From Isoetes taiwanensis (Eukaryota > Streptophyta > Lycopodiopsida > Isoetales > Isoetaceae), in assembly GCA_021234155.1 (NCBI GenBank), contig JAJEKV010000485.1, positions 1 to 64,000 of the forward strand: 64,000 bases of DNA, read 5' to 3'. Both the position numbers and the translations under genes were made by a program. Of this stretch, positions 50,800 through 60,949 are shown in pieces (positions within the stretch are counted from its first letter, which is position 1; each line of letters starts with the position of its first letter). The notes under the pieces are model-generated. The model saw only the letters and a program-made list of their open reading frames with translations, was not told the origin of the DNA and did no database searches.

Positions 50800-51990
50800 C
50801 TTTGCCGGTGTCAACAGCCTCTTCAGAATAGTAGCTAGAGCTACTTCTTTGAGCTCGCAAAGGTAGCTTCATCTTCCGAGAGCTTGTAAAAGGAGGTCAG
50901 ATCTCGCAGGATGTCATCTTGGCAAAATCTGATGATGATTTAGCTCCCAACTCTTGATTTTCATCTGGTAGAGTTGGTAGAGCGTGCATAACCTCATCTT
51001 GATGAAGTCTACACCTCTTTATCAATGTCAACATCAAACACAATTACGCCCTTTTGGCGCACATGCTATTGTTGTACCAGAGCCGAGAAAGCATCAAGGA
51101 CCCAATCTCCTCGGACGTAAGAACATGTCCGTAATATGGTTGATTAGCTCTCGTGGCTTCCGGATAATGATTTACAACCGCCTTTGTGCACTTGGGTCCC
51201 GGAGCTTTGTATAATCGCCGGGAACTCTAGGACATTAGAAAAATTCTGGCAGTTGCAAGTTGTTGAAGTGTTTCCATGGCACGCCTTCCGTCAAACTCCA
51301 AAGAAGCTACATGGAGATACTCAACCTTGCTCGAAGAGCCCTGGCCCTCCACCATGGTAGTTAATATTAGTTTTGTACCGCGAAGATCGTATTCCGTAAT
51401 AGTAAGTACGATTCCTTTAATAGACCCTCGACGGGTTACAATTGCAACCATGAATAAAAACTTGAAAGAAAGAACACATGAACGGCACTTTTGATTTAAG
51501 GACTCACCGCATCATGTTTTCATAACCGGCTTGCACAGGGAACCGGTGGTTCTTGAAAGTAGCTTCCACAAGGTCGGGTTTCAAGATGCTTTGAATGGAA
51601 CACAACAAGACGCCGTTGTTTTGTTGTGGTAACCGCTTAATTCCATCGATTAAAGCATTGAATTCTCGAAGTTTTTGAAAGGTCGATCGTCAGAAGCGCT
51701 TATCCTTCGCCTTTAAAACCATATGGCAAGTCCGCTATGACCAATGTAAAATCTTGTGGCTTTATACTTCCCGGCAACTTAGTGCAGTCCCCATGAACGA
51801 TAGAATAAAAATTATTTTGATCGAACATAGAAAACCTCCTCGTAGCTCCGGACGGCCAAAGATCTACAACACGCGGTCCGCTAGAGTCCCTCTTCTTCCG
51901 GTCGCCGCTCGCAGGTGCATAAACCTTCCTCGCAGGTCCTTGTTCTTCTTCTTGCTCATAATGATAAAAGTCACTTCATGCAACACAAAG
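50800..51990 (-). pseudogene. Unidentified minus-strand gene with a GTGAGT splice donor
   Basis: Minus-strand pieces with coding character: MSKKKNKDLRGRFMHLRAAT near 51960-51900, then INPRLPQQNNG-like and LVEATFKNHRFPVQAGYENMM ending at GCG followed by GTGAGTCC near 51510. That is an excellent splice donor. A further open frame at 51227-51451 contains EYDLRGTKLILTTMVEGQG and SLEFDGRRAMETLQQLATA. Beyond it, NHYPEATRANQPYYGHVL is readable near 51150. Composition and the donor suggest a genuine intron-containing gene, now broken. I do not recognise the family. It lies on the same strand as the frames at 52563-54260 and opposite the DUF7869 gene. Confidence 0.35.
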
Positions 51991-52243
51991 GGAAAACTTT
52001 AAAAACAGAAAACGACGATCCTCAAAATTTGGAGCCGTATTAAATAATACGCTCGCCGGATGTAGCAATGGGATAGAGCTTTTGCACTGTCCCCCGCCCA
52101 CGCTCACGCTCGCCTGCTCCATTAAACACGTTTGGAACGTAATAATGTTTTTGGTCGGAAGTCAACAACAAGGAAACAAAATAAGACTTCTTTCCTGAAA
52201 ACGAAAACACCAAGAAGAGGAAACCACCAAGGAATACACTTTT

Positions 52244-52545
52244 GACTCAGGAAAGGCAAAGTGTATTCGAATACACTTTGCTTTACGTTGAAGCAAATGT
52301 GTATTCTAATACACTTTTGCTTTACGTTGAAGCAAATGTGTATTCCACGTTGAGCAAAGTGTATTCCTGAATACACATTTGCTTAACGTATAAAGTGTAT
52401 TAGGAATACACTTTTGCTTTTGAGCAAAAGTGTATTCGGAATACACTTTTGGCTTCGGCAAAGCGGATGTGTATTCGAATACACTCTAGACTACGCGTAA
52501 TCCGTAGTGTATTCCTCGATCCCTAGTGTATTTCGAATACGCTTA
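52244..52545. repeat. Palindrome array 1: GTGTATTC-GAATACAC
   Basis: About eight copies of a palindrome whose core is GTGTATTC followed, with 0-3 bases between, by GAATACAC. Copies are flanked by CAAA / TTTGC and separated by GCTTTACGTTGAAGCAAA-like spacers. Copies near 52260, 52300, 52365, 52405, 52440 and 52480 are nearly perfect; those after 52500 are degenerate. The same palindrome occurs at 54539-54775 and around 55005. Repeated palindromes next to a transposase-like gene suggest binding sites of a DNA-transposon protein, but no protein-DNA evidence is available. Confidence 0.85.
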
Positions 52546-52562
52546 GTGCTAAGGAAAGAAAC

Positions 52563-52862
52563 CTAAAACGAAAGTTCTTTTTTTGTTTTTACCCAGCAAG
52601 ATTCTTTGGACATTTCTTCTAGAGTAAATTCTTTGTCTAATGCACCTTCCTGCAGTAGCCTTTCTAGTATGTCCATGTCAGTAAAGCCCCTCGCATTTCT
52701 CTCCACATCGTTATCGCCATTTCTTTTTTTGGGACATCGTAACCTTTTTTCTTTTCTCAGACCTTTCCTTTTACTTTTCAATTCACCACGCCGAACATGG
52801 TAAATATCTCGCTTTGTAGGTCCCATATCCGACAAAGATAAACGAGGTCGTTCGGAGGGCAA
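52563..52862 (-). CDS. Unidentified 99-aa charged protein or exon
   Basis: Minus-strand open frame. The N-terminal half is strongly basic (KSKRKGLRKEKRLRCPKKR) and the C-terminal half acidic and helical (DMDILERLLQEGALDKEF). It begins at an ATG and ends just short of the first palindrome array. No family recognised. The basic stretch could be a nuclear localisation signal. It is probably an exon of the same minus-strand unit as 53112-54260. Confidence 0.3.
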   Translation of the reverse strand: MPSERPRLSLSDMGPTKRDIYHVRRGELKSKRKGLRKEKRLRCPKKRNGDNDVERNARGFTDMDILERLLQEGALDKEFTLEEMSKESCWVKTKKELSF

Positions 52863-53039
52863 GAAAGTTATTCCGAATACAAAGGAAACTTACTCGCCGC
52901 CTCTCGAATGCTAATTGAAACCAGCTTGTCATGCGGTATGAGTGGATCGCCGCTTGTTAGCCTTCGTCTGATTTGAGGCAAAGACTCCATCCAGCAGCTT
53001 CCTTCAGGTTCTAAGGAGTACGCTTGGTTTCTTCAAGTC

Positions 53040-53450
53040 TTCTCCATATTTTTCTTTAAAAATCATGTACTCCCCGGTGCATGAACCGGATCTTGTCGAC
53101 AAAGCTCATCTTTAATTTGTACTCATTGTCGCGATTGTGTGTGTTGGCAACGATTTTGCTTCTTCGTTTGGGTGAGACCACGATCGCATTACGTGATATA
53201 GAGATACCGGGTTCTTTTTTTCCTTGTGCAACCGCCTTCTTGCCTTGAAGCTATGATTTCCTCCCAAGACGAAGTGAGTGTAAGTGTCCGCTTTTTTCCT
53301 GGCCATAGTCCCCGGGGTGTTGCATTGCCCTCGCCAACAAGGACAACTATTGGCGCCACATGAGCATTGGGATTGCTCCTAATTCTATCCTTCAGGTTCC
53401 TTAAGTGGTCGGCATATATTTTATTTAACCTGGCTGCCTTTCACCAACCT
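53040..53450 (-). pseudogene. Segment resembling plant En/Spm-type (transposase_24) protein
   Basis: Minus-strand reading gives LNKIYADHLRNLKDRI near 53430, then TYTHFVLGGNHSFKARR at 53280-53230 and SFVDKIRFMHRGVHDF near 53100-53060. The order N-x-YADHL, then THT/THF-x-GG-x-SF, then a helix, resembles the region of plant En/Spm-associated proteins (Pfam transposase_24), where a Y-H-T-x-GSKSF motif is usual. Frame changes occur between the pieces. The resemblance is partial, and I cannot exclude an unrelated protein. Such proteins bind transposon ends. Confidence 0.35.
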
Positions 53451-54260
53451 TCATTCTTTGGGGCAGCCCATGCAAGTTACAGGAAGATAGATCACCCCTT
53501 GTACAAATTTTTCTCAGATTTATTACCTCCATTCTTTCTGAGGTCTTATCAACTTTCTTTTCTTTTATTGCTACCCCTGAGCTTTTTCCTTTTCCCTTTT
53601 GTTTTTTTGTGCTTGTTGGGGATTTCAAAGAACTTCAAGCTGGCTGTACCTTCCGCTTCTTTGGTTCCTTAGCGGCTATTGTGGCTCTTGGCCTGCTAAG
53701 TTTCTTTGGCTGCACTGGGGGATCTTCCTCTTCTAGTTCTTGGGACCCTCCATCTGATGACCCCCCGGAATTACTAGGAGAAGGTGATGATCCTCCATCC
53801 GACCGCCTCCACTCACTTACAGAAAATCTTCGCTTGTACTAGTACAAACCTGTCTAATTAGTGAAGACAGGCTGCGTTTAGTCCGGTAGTGTGAAAAGAA
53901 TTTGTACAGTGCCTGTGGTTGCACACTGACAATTCTAAAGAAGGCGATGTCCACAACAATGAACCCTTGGGAGGTCTTGAAGGATAGCCTCCCCATCTGA
54001 CCTCCTTGTCCCGGGCTACATCCGGAGACCTCTTTAATTGTCCCAAGGTTGACAAACTCCCGGTGTCGGGCGCCTTTTGTTCCCAAAGACTTTTGGCTGC
54101 ATTTACATAAACGCCAATGTGGTTGTATCTTCCGCCTCCGCACCGACCGGTAATGAACCACCGCGCTTGAAAGTTTTCATAAATAGTAGGCTCGGGTCCT
54201 GGTCGGGCTTGGGTGTGCTTTTGAGGGTGTGGACGCTTAATCTTCACAGTTTTTTTTGAT
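53450..54260 (-). pseudogene. N-terminal region of the minus-strand gene, low-complexity
   Basis: Minus-strand pieces: ARPGPEPTIYENFQARWF (54200), GQMGRLSFKTSQGFIVVDI with FRIVSVQPQALYKFF (about 53990-53900), and a Ser/Pro/Glu-rich linker QELEEEDPPVQP ending in KEPKKRKVQPA (53750-53640). The last looks like a nuclear localisation signal followed by a lysine-rich helix. The pieces lie in three frames, so either introns or indels separate them. Function unknown. Confidence 0.3.
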
Positions 54261-54538
54261 GCCCTTTTGCTGCCTTCTTCCCTACCACTGAAACGTTTGA
54301 GACAACAATGTTAAGACAGAAAATGAGACGAAAGCTATATTCCAGAATAGGATTTACTAATCATGTGCCCTAAAGGCTAGCAAAAGACAAGAAAAAAACA
54401 CAAATATTGTCTTTCTAACACAATTTTTTATGCCTTTATTGGACAAAAATGTGGTATGTTCAACCTAAAAAGTGGTCTGTTACAGCTAAAAAGTGGTGTT
54501 CAAGTGCAAAAAAACTAGTGTTTTCAAGAAGATAAGCA

Positions 54539-54775
54539 TAGTGTATTCCTGAATACACATTGCTCTTCGGCAAAAGTGTAATCGAATACACTTTGCCCCT
54601 TCACCGAAGGCAAAGTGTATTAGTGTATTCGAATACACTTTGCAAAGTATAAAGTACGATCGCGCCCTTTGCACTGGTAAGGAGCAAAGTGTATTCCGTA
54701 TCACACTTTGCACTTCGCCAGAAGCTCAAAGTGTATTCTGGAATACACTTTGGCTTACAAAAGCAAAACATTAAA
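54539..54775. repeat. Palindrome array 2: GTGTATTC-GAATACAC
   Basis: Five to six copies of the palindrome found at 52244-52545, spaced about 40-50 bp apart (near 54541, 54582, 54620, 54690, 54735). Spacers contain CTTCGGCAAA and CTTCGCC. The array lies between the start of the minus-strand gene and the start of the plus-strand DUF7869 gene, in the position of a shared divergent promoter. Confidence 0.8.
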
Positions 54776-54994
54776 CACACTAAAGACGACGATTATGTAT
54801 TTTTAATTGCTTACCCGGCCCATTATTTTCGCTATGTGAATCTAATACAAAGAAATCAATATAGATCGAAGGGGCTTGCGCGACTAAATCTCTCGAAGTT
54901 TAAATAACGAATCGAGGGCTTTTGAATTTTCCTTTTAAAGGTAGGCCACCGGGCTTGCATTTTTCTATGTGATGCGGAATACATCTTGTTCAAA

Positions 54995-55095
54995 CACTCG
55001 CCAAGTGTATTCTCGGAATAGCATCTCAGGCACACAAACAAAGAAAGGTCGCACACAAATTAGTATTCCTAATAGCATTTGTATTCTCGAAAGTA
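54995..55095. repeat. Palindrome array 3, degenerate
   Basis: Two to three decayed copies (CAAGTGTATTCTCGGAATA, TTAGTATTCCTAATAGC, TTGTATTCTCGAAAG) between array 2 and the DUF7869 gene. They appear to be an older extension of the same array. Confidence 0.55.
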
Positions 55096-55189
55096 TCTTT
55101 AGTCCAATCGACTTGTGAGTTAGTAACAAGTCCACAATTTTTGCGCTTGTTCAACATGGTTAACCGCTTCGCGGAACAAACTTCCACCA

Positions 55190-58100
55190 CCATTTGTTTG
55201 CCCAAGTACCTCTACTTGATGGAACACAAGACGAGATGCTTCTTCAACACCTACCTCGACAAGGTCTTTGTTGCTTCTCGAAGACACCCCGAGTCCAAGA
55301 ACTAGTAGATCGCCACCACCTTTCCAACCCTCTCCAAGTCCAAGAGGGAAACCGGTTGCCACCACCATTCCAACCCTCACTTGTTGCATCGAAATAATCT
55401 TTCCACCACCATTTGTACCATCCCCCGACACTACAAATTCTCGACCTCGTGAGAATATTTCAAAACAGACTACCTCATCCGTTTGTAGTTTCTCCATCTT
55501 CACTTACACAAACAAGGAATACAAAGACGCTTCAAGATCGTGAGATTCACCATGCCTTCTCCCACCACGATTTCACAACAAATGAAGACGACATTGCAAC
55601 ATCTACTCCTCTTCACACAACCGTAGTGACACATGGTTTTGCGTAATTTTCACCGCTATAAGAGACATGTTTGATCGAACTCCTTGTGAAGAAGCTACAA
55701 CAACTTTCACGGGCACATCATATGGTGGCCCATCTCCTTCATTCAACACCGCACCTCCGCCTTTATCCGGGCATGCTTCTTCGCGGGTTTGTTCTCCTCT
55801 ACAAGCACACCACTAAGGGTAGAGGAGGTCACCCCCGCAGTAGAACTCTTCGAAAGATGAAGACACCAACGGCGCAACGAGATTACATTCTTTCTAGCCA
55901 ATCCACCAAGAAATTCAAGGTGGATTTTAGTTTGAGAGCATGCTCCTCTCAGAAGAAGAAGAAACCTTATGGACGAAAGCACAAAATGAGAAGACTTTTT
56001 AAGAAGTAAATGCTGCTCATTGGGTTGCATCAACAAATTTAACATGGCTAAATTACGAGCAATTAGAGACAACTACTGGTTCAATGACATTGGCTGACCG
56101 TAATGCCTATTTGGCCTATCATGTAAGACCAGACCGCAACACCTTCTTGCACTACATTAACCGCCAAGAAGTTTGCCGTAAATGCTTTATGGTTGTCCAT
56201 CGCTTAGGGTCCACCGTAATGTCTAGAATACACAAAAGACTGGACAAAAATCCAAAGAATTGATGATCATTGTGGACCAAGAAGAGTTGTAACCATGCAT
56301 GCCCTTGTCCGGCGTGTCATGGATGGAGAAATATTTTAAAGAAACATGTGAGAAACCGCCCAACAAGAACATGTATCATTTAACCGATAACATCACCAAA
56401 AGGATGTTTTTAATGAGTACAAAGAGACTTGCATTCAGCTTCAAAGACATCTCTTACTCACACTTCACCGCCGATGTGGAAAAAGTGAATTCGGTTTAGT
56501 GAAAATTCCCGTGAGACATAGAATGTCCGCTTGCTCAAGGTGTGCGTAATTAAAGAGTCAAAGAGAAACCGCAGAAAGACAGAGGGTCAAAGAAGTAAGC
56601 TCATGTTCTCCAATCTCTCACTTGTTTTAAAGATAATGCTTTGACCTCATTTCTTCTACGTGATATTGTGCAATGTAACCTTGCCGACATCGTGAACAAC
56701 AAGCAAGCCAGAGAGAAGAAAGCTTGCCAAACACGAAAAAAGCTCTTGAACGCCCAATCGCAATATATGTCCGTTGTGATTGATGGAATGGACCAAAAAC
56801 TACTCTACAAAAGATTTCTTGAACATTCCTAAAGATGTGCCAGAGGAATGTTTTGTTAAGGTCCACCTTGTAGGAGCTATGGTCTTCAAAGAAAGTCTAA
56901 AGTGCAAAGTATTCTTGACGTATCCAAACTTGCATGGTGACCGAACCTCACAATTACAATTCTTAACAAGGTCCCGCGGCGAGCAAGAGCAATTACCACC
57001 CAAGTGCTTTACCCGCAACTTGACAATACTACAAGGGAGAACAAGAACCAAACACTCTTTATGCATCTTGCGCCATGTTAGTTGTGGAGCTAGGGATCTT
57101 TAGAAAAGTGAAGTTGGGTTTCTTACTTGTAGGCCACACTCATGATCAAATTGACCAAATGTTCAACAGATTTTCTCAGGCCTCGAAGGAAGAAGGCTTT
57201 CTCTCTTCCTACTTTAGTTCAAATTGTTGAAGATTCTTACACTCCCACTCTAGTGATCGATCTTCTTAAAGAGCTGGCGATTTGAGAGAGTTTATTTTCT
57301 CTCAACGTTCGCACAGAGAACAAGTCGCGGAACAAATTGAATGATCTCACCTTTCAACATCACATCAAGTTCTACTTGAAGGATGGCCGAGTTTCTTACG
57401 AGGGCAAGAAGTATACCACAACTAAGGACTGGAGTCTACCAGGAGGGATTACGCTTCCTTAAATATATTCCGACACTTCCTTCAGAGAACGCGGCCGAGC
57501 AACTTCCTCTCAAAAATCCTAAGGAGTCCAAGGTAAGAAAAAAAGTACCCGAGAAGTCATCCTTAAAAGCCATTGAAAATGGAATTTCCTCAGCTTTAAG
57601 TACTTCTTAGAAGAAGATCGGATGTGGTGGAGTAACTTCTTTTCGAATAGAAAATTGTTGTGAAAAATATAGCTCTAAGACGTTTGCAAGAACCATTTCA
57701 ATGGCCTAACACCTTCCATCAACCCCAAAGACCAAGCAGGCCAAGCAATGCTAACGTTAGCACCTGCAAAGAGAAGAAGACGAGGATCGAGTCATGTACC
57801 CCGGACCAAGACGCAGGAATGAGCCTCAAGGTAATATCACAGAAATTACCAAGGGTATACTAATTGCTCTTCCAACCGAGGAGGATGAGAAAGGTCAACC
57901 TTTCTCGATAGCAAAAGTGCTTGACATACCAAGGAGGAAGGCTTAATCACTAAACTCAAGATTCATTGGCTTGCAACACTCGAAAAAATGCTTTTGAAGG
58001 TAGATATGAGTTAGAAATGAGAAGCCAAGGAAAAGGGAGAAAGTCCAAGAAGGTGGGTTGTAGGGATGAGCTGATCCTTAGTGACGTGACTATATTATGC

Positions 58101-58354
58101 TATGATTTTAAATTGAAATCGACAATCGCCTATGCCAGGAGGACTATCAATTTGCTTAAAAACCTTGTAATTACGAAGAAGAGGATGAAGAAGGTGGTGG
58201 CAATGCTTCACCATCTGTTGATAATGATGAGGAAGATAACTCAAGCACTTCCTCTAGTGATAGTGAAAGAAGTAAAGGTGATGAGGATGGCATAAATGAA
58301 CATGATGACGCCCCGGATCCCTCTCTCATCACTCCTCACACTTTTTGTACATAA
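55190..58354 (+). pseudogene. DUF7869-family protein gene, probable DDE/RNase-H-like transposase
   Basis: The order of motifs matches large DUF7869 proteins. A Ser/Pro-rich N-terminus is seen at 55190-55790 (PPPFQPSPSPRGKPV, GPSPSFNTAPPPL). RKCFMVVHRLG (about 56180) corresponds to the VCR-x-F segment. KIPVRHRMSACSRC precedes a basic helix (KQAREKKACQTRKK). Then come VVIDGMDQ at 56776-56793, QLDNTTRENKNQTLF from 57016, and VELGIFRKVKLGFLLVGHTHDQIDQMF (57075-57165, read here in pieces). A C-terminal YEGKKYTTTKDWSLPGG (57395-57450) is followed by a Glu/Asp/Ser-rich tail with a stop at 58352. The acidic residues of DGMDQ, LDN and GHTHDQID are spaced like an RNase-H-fold DDE site; that role is inference. 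At least five frameshifts break it; some gaps could be introns. Confidence 0.7.
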
Positions 58355-58939
58355 TCGAGTCTTAGAAAAAGATCAGAATTTTGCATGTGAATATGAAGAT
58401 TCTATCTTCAAATTTTGAGAATACTACGTTTCATTCTACTGGACTTACTTCAATTTTTGTTAAATATTTTATCCTCTGAAATTAGAGATTCTCTCGTAAA
58501 ATATACTTCAAGAACATTCTATTTGCTAAGAAAAGTGACACTTTAAAAATGTCAATTCTTTAAAATTTGCACAAAAAAATTAGTCATTTTGGAGGGGGGT
58601 CAAAATAGAATTTCATGCATCTTTTTTTTTTTTAACCTAGTTTTACCCCCTTCTTGTAAAAAAAAAAGGAAATCTTTGAGGAATATTCCTTTCGCCTGCG
58701 TTTTCGATGATTTGCTCCTTTTAATACTAATCTTGTTGTGCGCTCCTCCGCCATTTCCATGCGGCTTTAATCACCGATTCAATGATGTTGCAGATTCCAC
58801 TATCCCCATTTAATGGGATGTTTTCATAACATTTGGTGATGTGCGCCACAAAGATCTCATGTATTCTAGGTGGCAAATCAATAATCACATCGTAAATAGG
58901 CTTAACCACCCAGCAAGTGTTAATATAGCCGGATAAAAT
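58355..58939. other. 3' flank of the DUF7869 gene, no gene
   Basis: A/T-rich. It contains a small inverted repeat TGACACTTTAAAAATGTCA at about 58537-58555, a GGAGGGGGGTC block at 58591-58601 and a T-run at 58621-58634 that may be the tail of a minus-strand retroposon. No coding sequence is recognised. If the DUF7869 element is a transposon its right end should lie here, but I could not find a matching terminal inverted repeat. Confidence 0.5.
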
Positions 58940-59070
58940 TGGTGATGGTTTAGTGGTAAGGCCTTGGGTTGGGGTGACCCCCACCGGAGTTCAAAACCCA
59001 CTAGCTACCATCTAGGTGGGGAGACTTGGGTGGGTGCAAGTCCCACCAACCTTGCCTTCAAACAAAAAAA
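58940..59070 (+). mobile_element. tRNA-derived SINE with target-site duplication
   Basis: It contains an A box, TGGTTTAGTGGTAAGGCC (58946-58963), and a B box, GAGTTCAAAACCC (58987-58999), about 40 bp apart. These internal promoter elements are followed by a tRNA-unrelated body (GGTGGGGAGACTTGGGTGGG) and an A-rich tail (59058-59070). ATAAAAT flanks it on both sides (58933-58939 and 59071-59077), consistent with a target-site duplication. It is transcribed by RNA polymerase III when active and depends on LINE machinery for movement. Confidence 0.75.
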
Positions 59071-59077
59071 ATAAAAT

Positions 59078-60949
59078 CAAGTGAATGTTAGCACTGAGCA
59101 TTTTAGCAATTTCTCGCCAATTTTCCAGATGTCATTAAGCCCTTACTGTAATTATCTTGAGATCTCCGTGTAGATGGTATTGTGGGTGTTAGTTATCCAT
59201 CTATAATCTTTTTTATATGCTTTGTATACTCCAAGCAAATAGTAGTCTTTTCGCATTCAAAGCCCGAGAATCCAATCATAAGAACAAAAATGTTTAATGG
59301 TTAGAAATTGTGACCATAGAACATAATGTAGGAAAGATGTATAAAAGACTAAAGGATTTGGATTTTTTTGACCATGTTTGAATGCACCGCCTTTTGGTCT
59401 TTTTTCGGTCAAATGTACGGAATGATAAGGCTACCGAGGAATTGACCGATGTAGCTTGAACCGCCAAAAGAGGGTTGTTGCCTGTACTAGTTGTTTTTGG
59501 GGTTTTTTTTTTTTTTTTGGTGAAGGATGTCGACTTTATTTAATCAAAGAATCAAATACCAATATAAGTGCAAAGACAGAATAAAATCTCAAATGGATAA
59601 CCGAGAGACCCACCGAAAGTTAAACTATTTTTGTCCTACCAAAATTACACAGGTAACACCTATGCCATGAATTCATAGAAAATTCCTCAAAAGAGTCACT
59701 ATGCATGTCTCATCCTTCAAAACATTTATGCCATTTCTGTGGAGAAATATATCTTGTGTCTTTCCTCATAAAAACAATTGTTAATATCAGCATTTATTTG
59801 CTAGATTGCATCATAAATCCGCTCATATTCATGTTGTCGCATTTTTCTGGTTAAAGTGCAAATCCTACGACTAGTTTGGGCTTTTACATGATGGAGCAAT
59901 CTCTCTTTTTTTTCAAGCTCATGGCCTAGCATTAGAAGTCATCGATTCCTCTCGCTACAAGTACAAGATCTAACTAGTTCTTCTTTATTTTCTTTCTAGA
60001 ATCCACTTCTTAAGATGCATCTCTTAGGCAAGAGACCAATGGATCATTTCTCGGAATAAATAATTAAAACTCAACTCTAATAAGCGCTATTGAAGACTGA
60101 AAAAGACGATTGAACAAGGTTGAGCAGACAATACAATTCATAATGATATAAGTTATCTGACCGCCCAACCACGAGCTCCTAGAAAATACAGATGGCTCTT
60201 GAGCTCTCCTTGAGCAACTATATGCAACCCTTTATCCCAAAAAGGGCTATGCCCATCTTTGGTTCTAGGTCCTAAAAGGCCTCCTCCTCATGTGGACGTG
60301 GCCGTTACCCAATAATGGCCCACATCATTGGCATATAGCAGACGATTGAATAGGCTTAAAATTATTATCTATATATTGCGAAAAACGCGAACGGGGTACA
60401 CAAAATAATTCATGAGCAATGTCCGCTCCGACTTTTACACCACATAACATCTAAAGGTGCATATCCACATCTAAATCTCAATAGCCACATTTGCAACGAG
60501 AGATTCTCATGATAACCTACAGTGGTTGCCAATATTCTTCTATACTTTAGCCAATTTGACTGGGTTGCCAATGGTTAGATCTTGTTACTTTTGAGATTAA
60601 TGTCATCAAATCCAGAGCATAAAAGGTCTCGCGCCATAAACTACTCAACAACTTAACCTTTAGGAACTTAAATTCTCTTTGACACATAGTCAAAGTGGAT
60701 GAGACATTCCTTAATAGGTCCGTTGTATCCCAGACGAGGAGAGAGTGCAACAATTTGAAATTGCGTCAGGCGCCATAAACTAAACAATTTAACCTTTTTT
60801 CCATTATTTTTCTTTTGTTCTTTTCATTTTTTCCTTTACCTTTTTTCCTTTTACTTTTTTTTGCTTTCTTAGCTTTTATGTGACACTTTTCGCTTATACC
60901 ATAAAAGATCCTACAACCCAGAATCGCTTGTTCATTTCTTCGCTTCAAC
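59078..60949. other. Upstream region of the lipase gene, no gene seen
   Basis: A/T-rich intergenic DNA. A T-run at 59503-59520 followed by GGTGAAGGATGTCGACTTT is probably the 3' end of a minus-strand retroposon, related to that at 43307. A strongly pyrimidine-rich tract (60793-60870, mostly TTTTC repeats) lies 80-160 bp before the lipase start and could be part of its promoter or 5' leader, as is common in plants. No TATA box was chosen. Confidence 0.5.

Noticed and set aside
55120-55503. 127-codon minus-strand frame rich in glycine and valine
   Set aside because: It is antisense to the Ser/Pro-rich N-terminal region of the DUF7869 gene, which fits the downstream motifs.
58946-58999. Possible tRNA gene from the A and B boxes
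   Set aside because: No acceptor stem or anticodon arm can be formed, and an A-rich tail and target duplication show it is a SINE.
60793-60870. Pyrimidine tract as a retroposon tail
   Set aside because: It is mixed T and C without a retroposon body next to it, and its place before the lipase start fits a plant 5' leader or promoter better.
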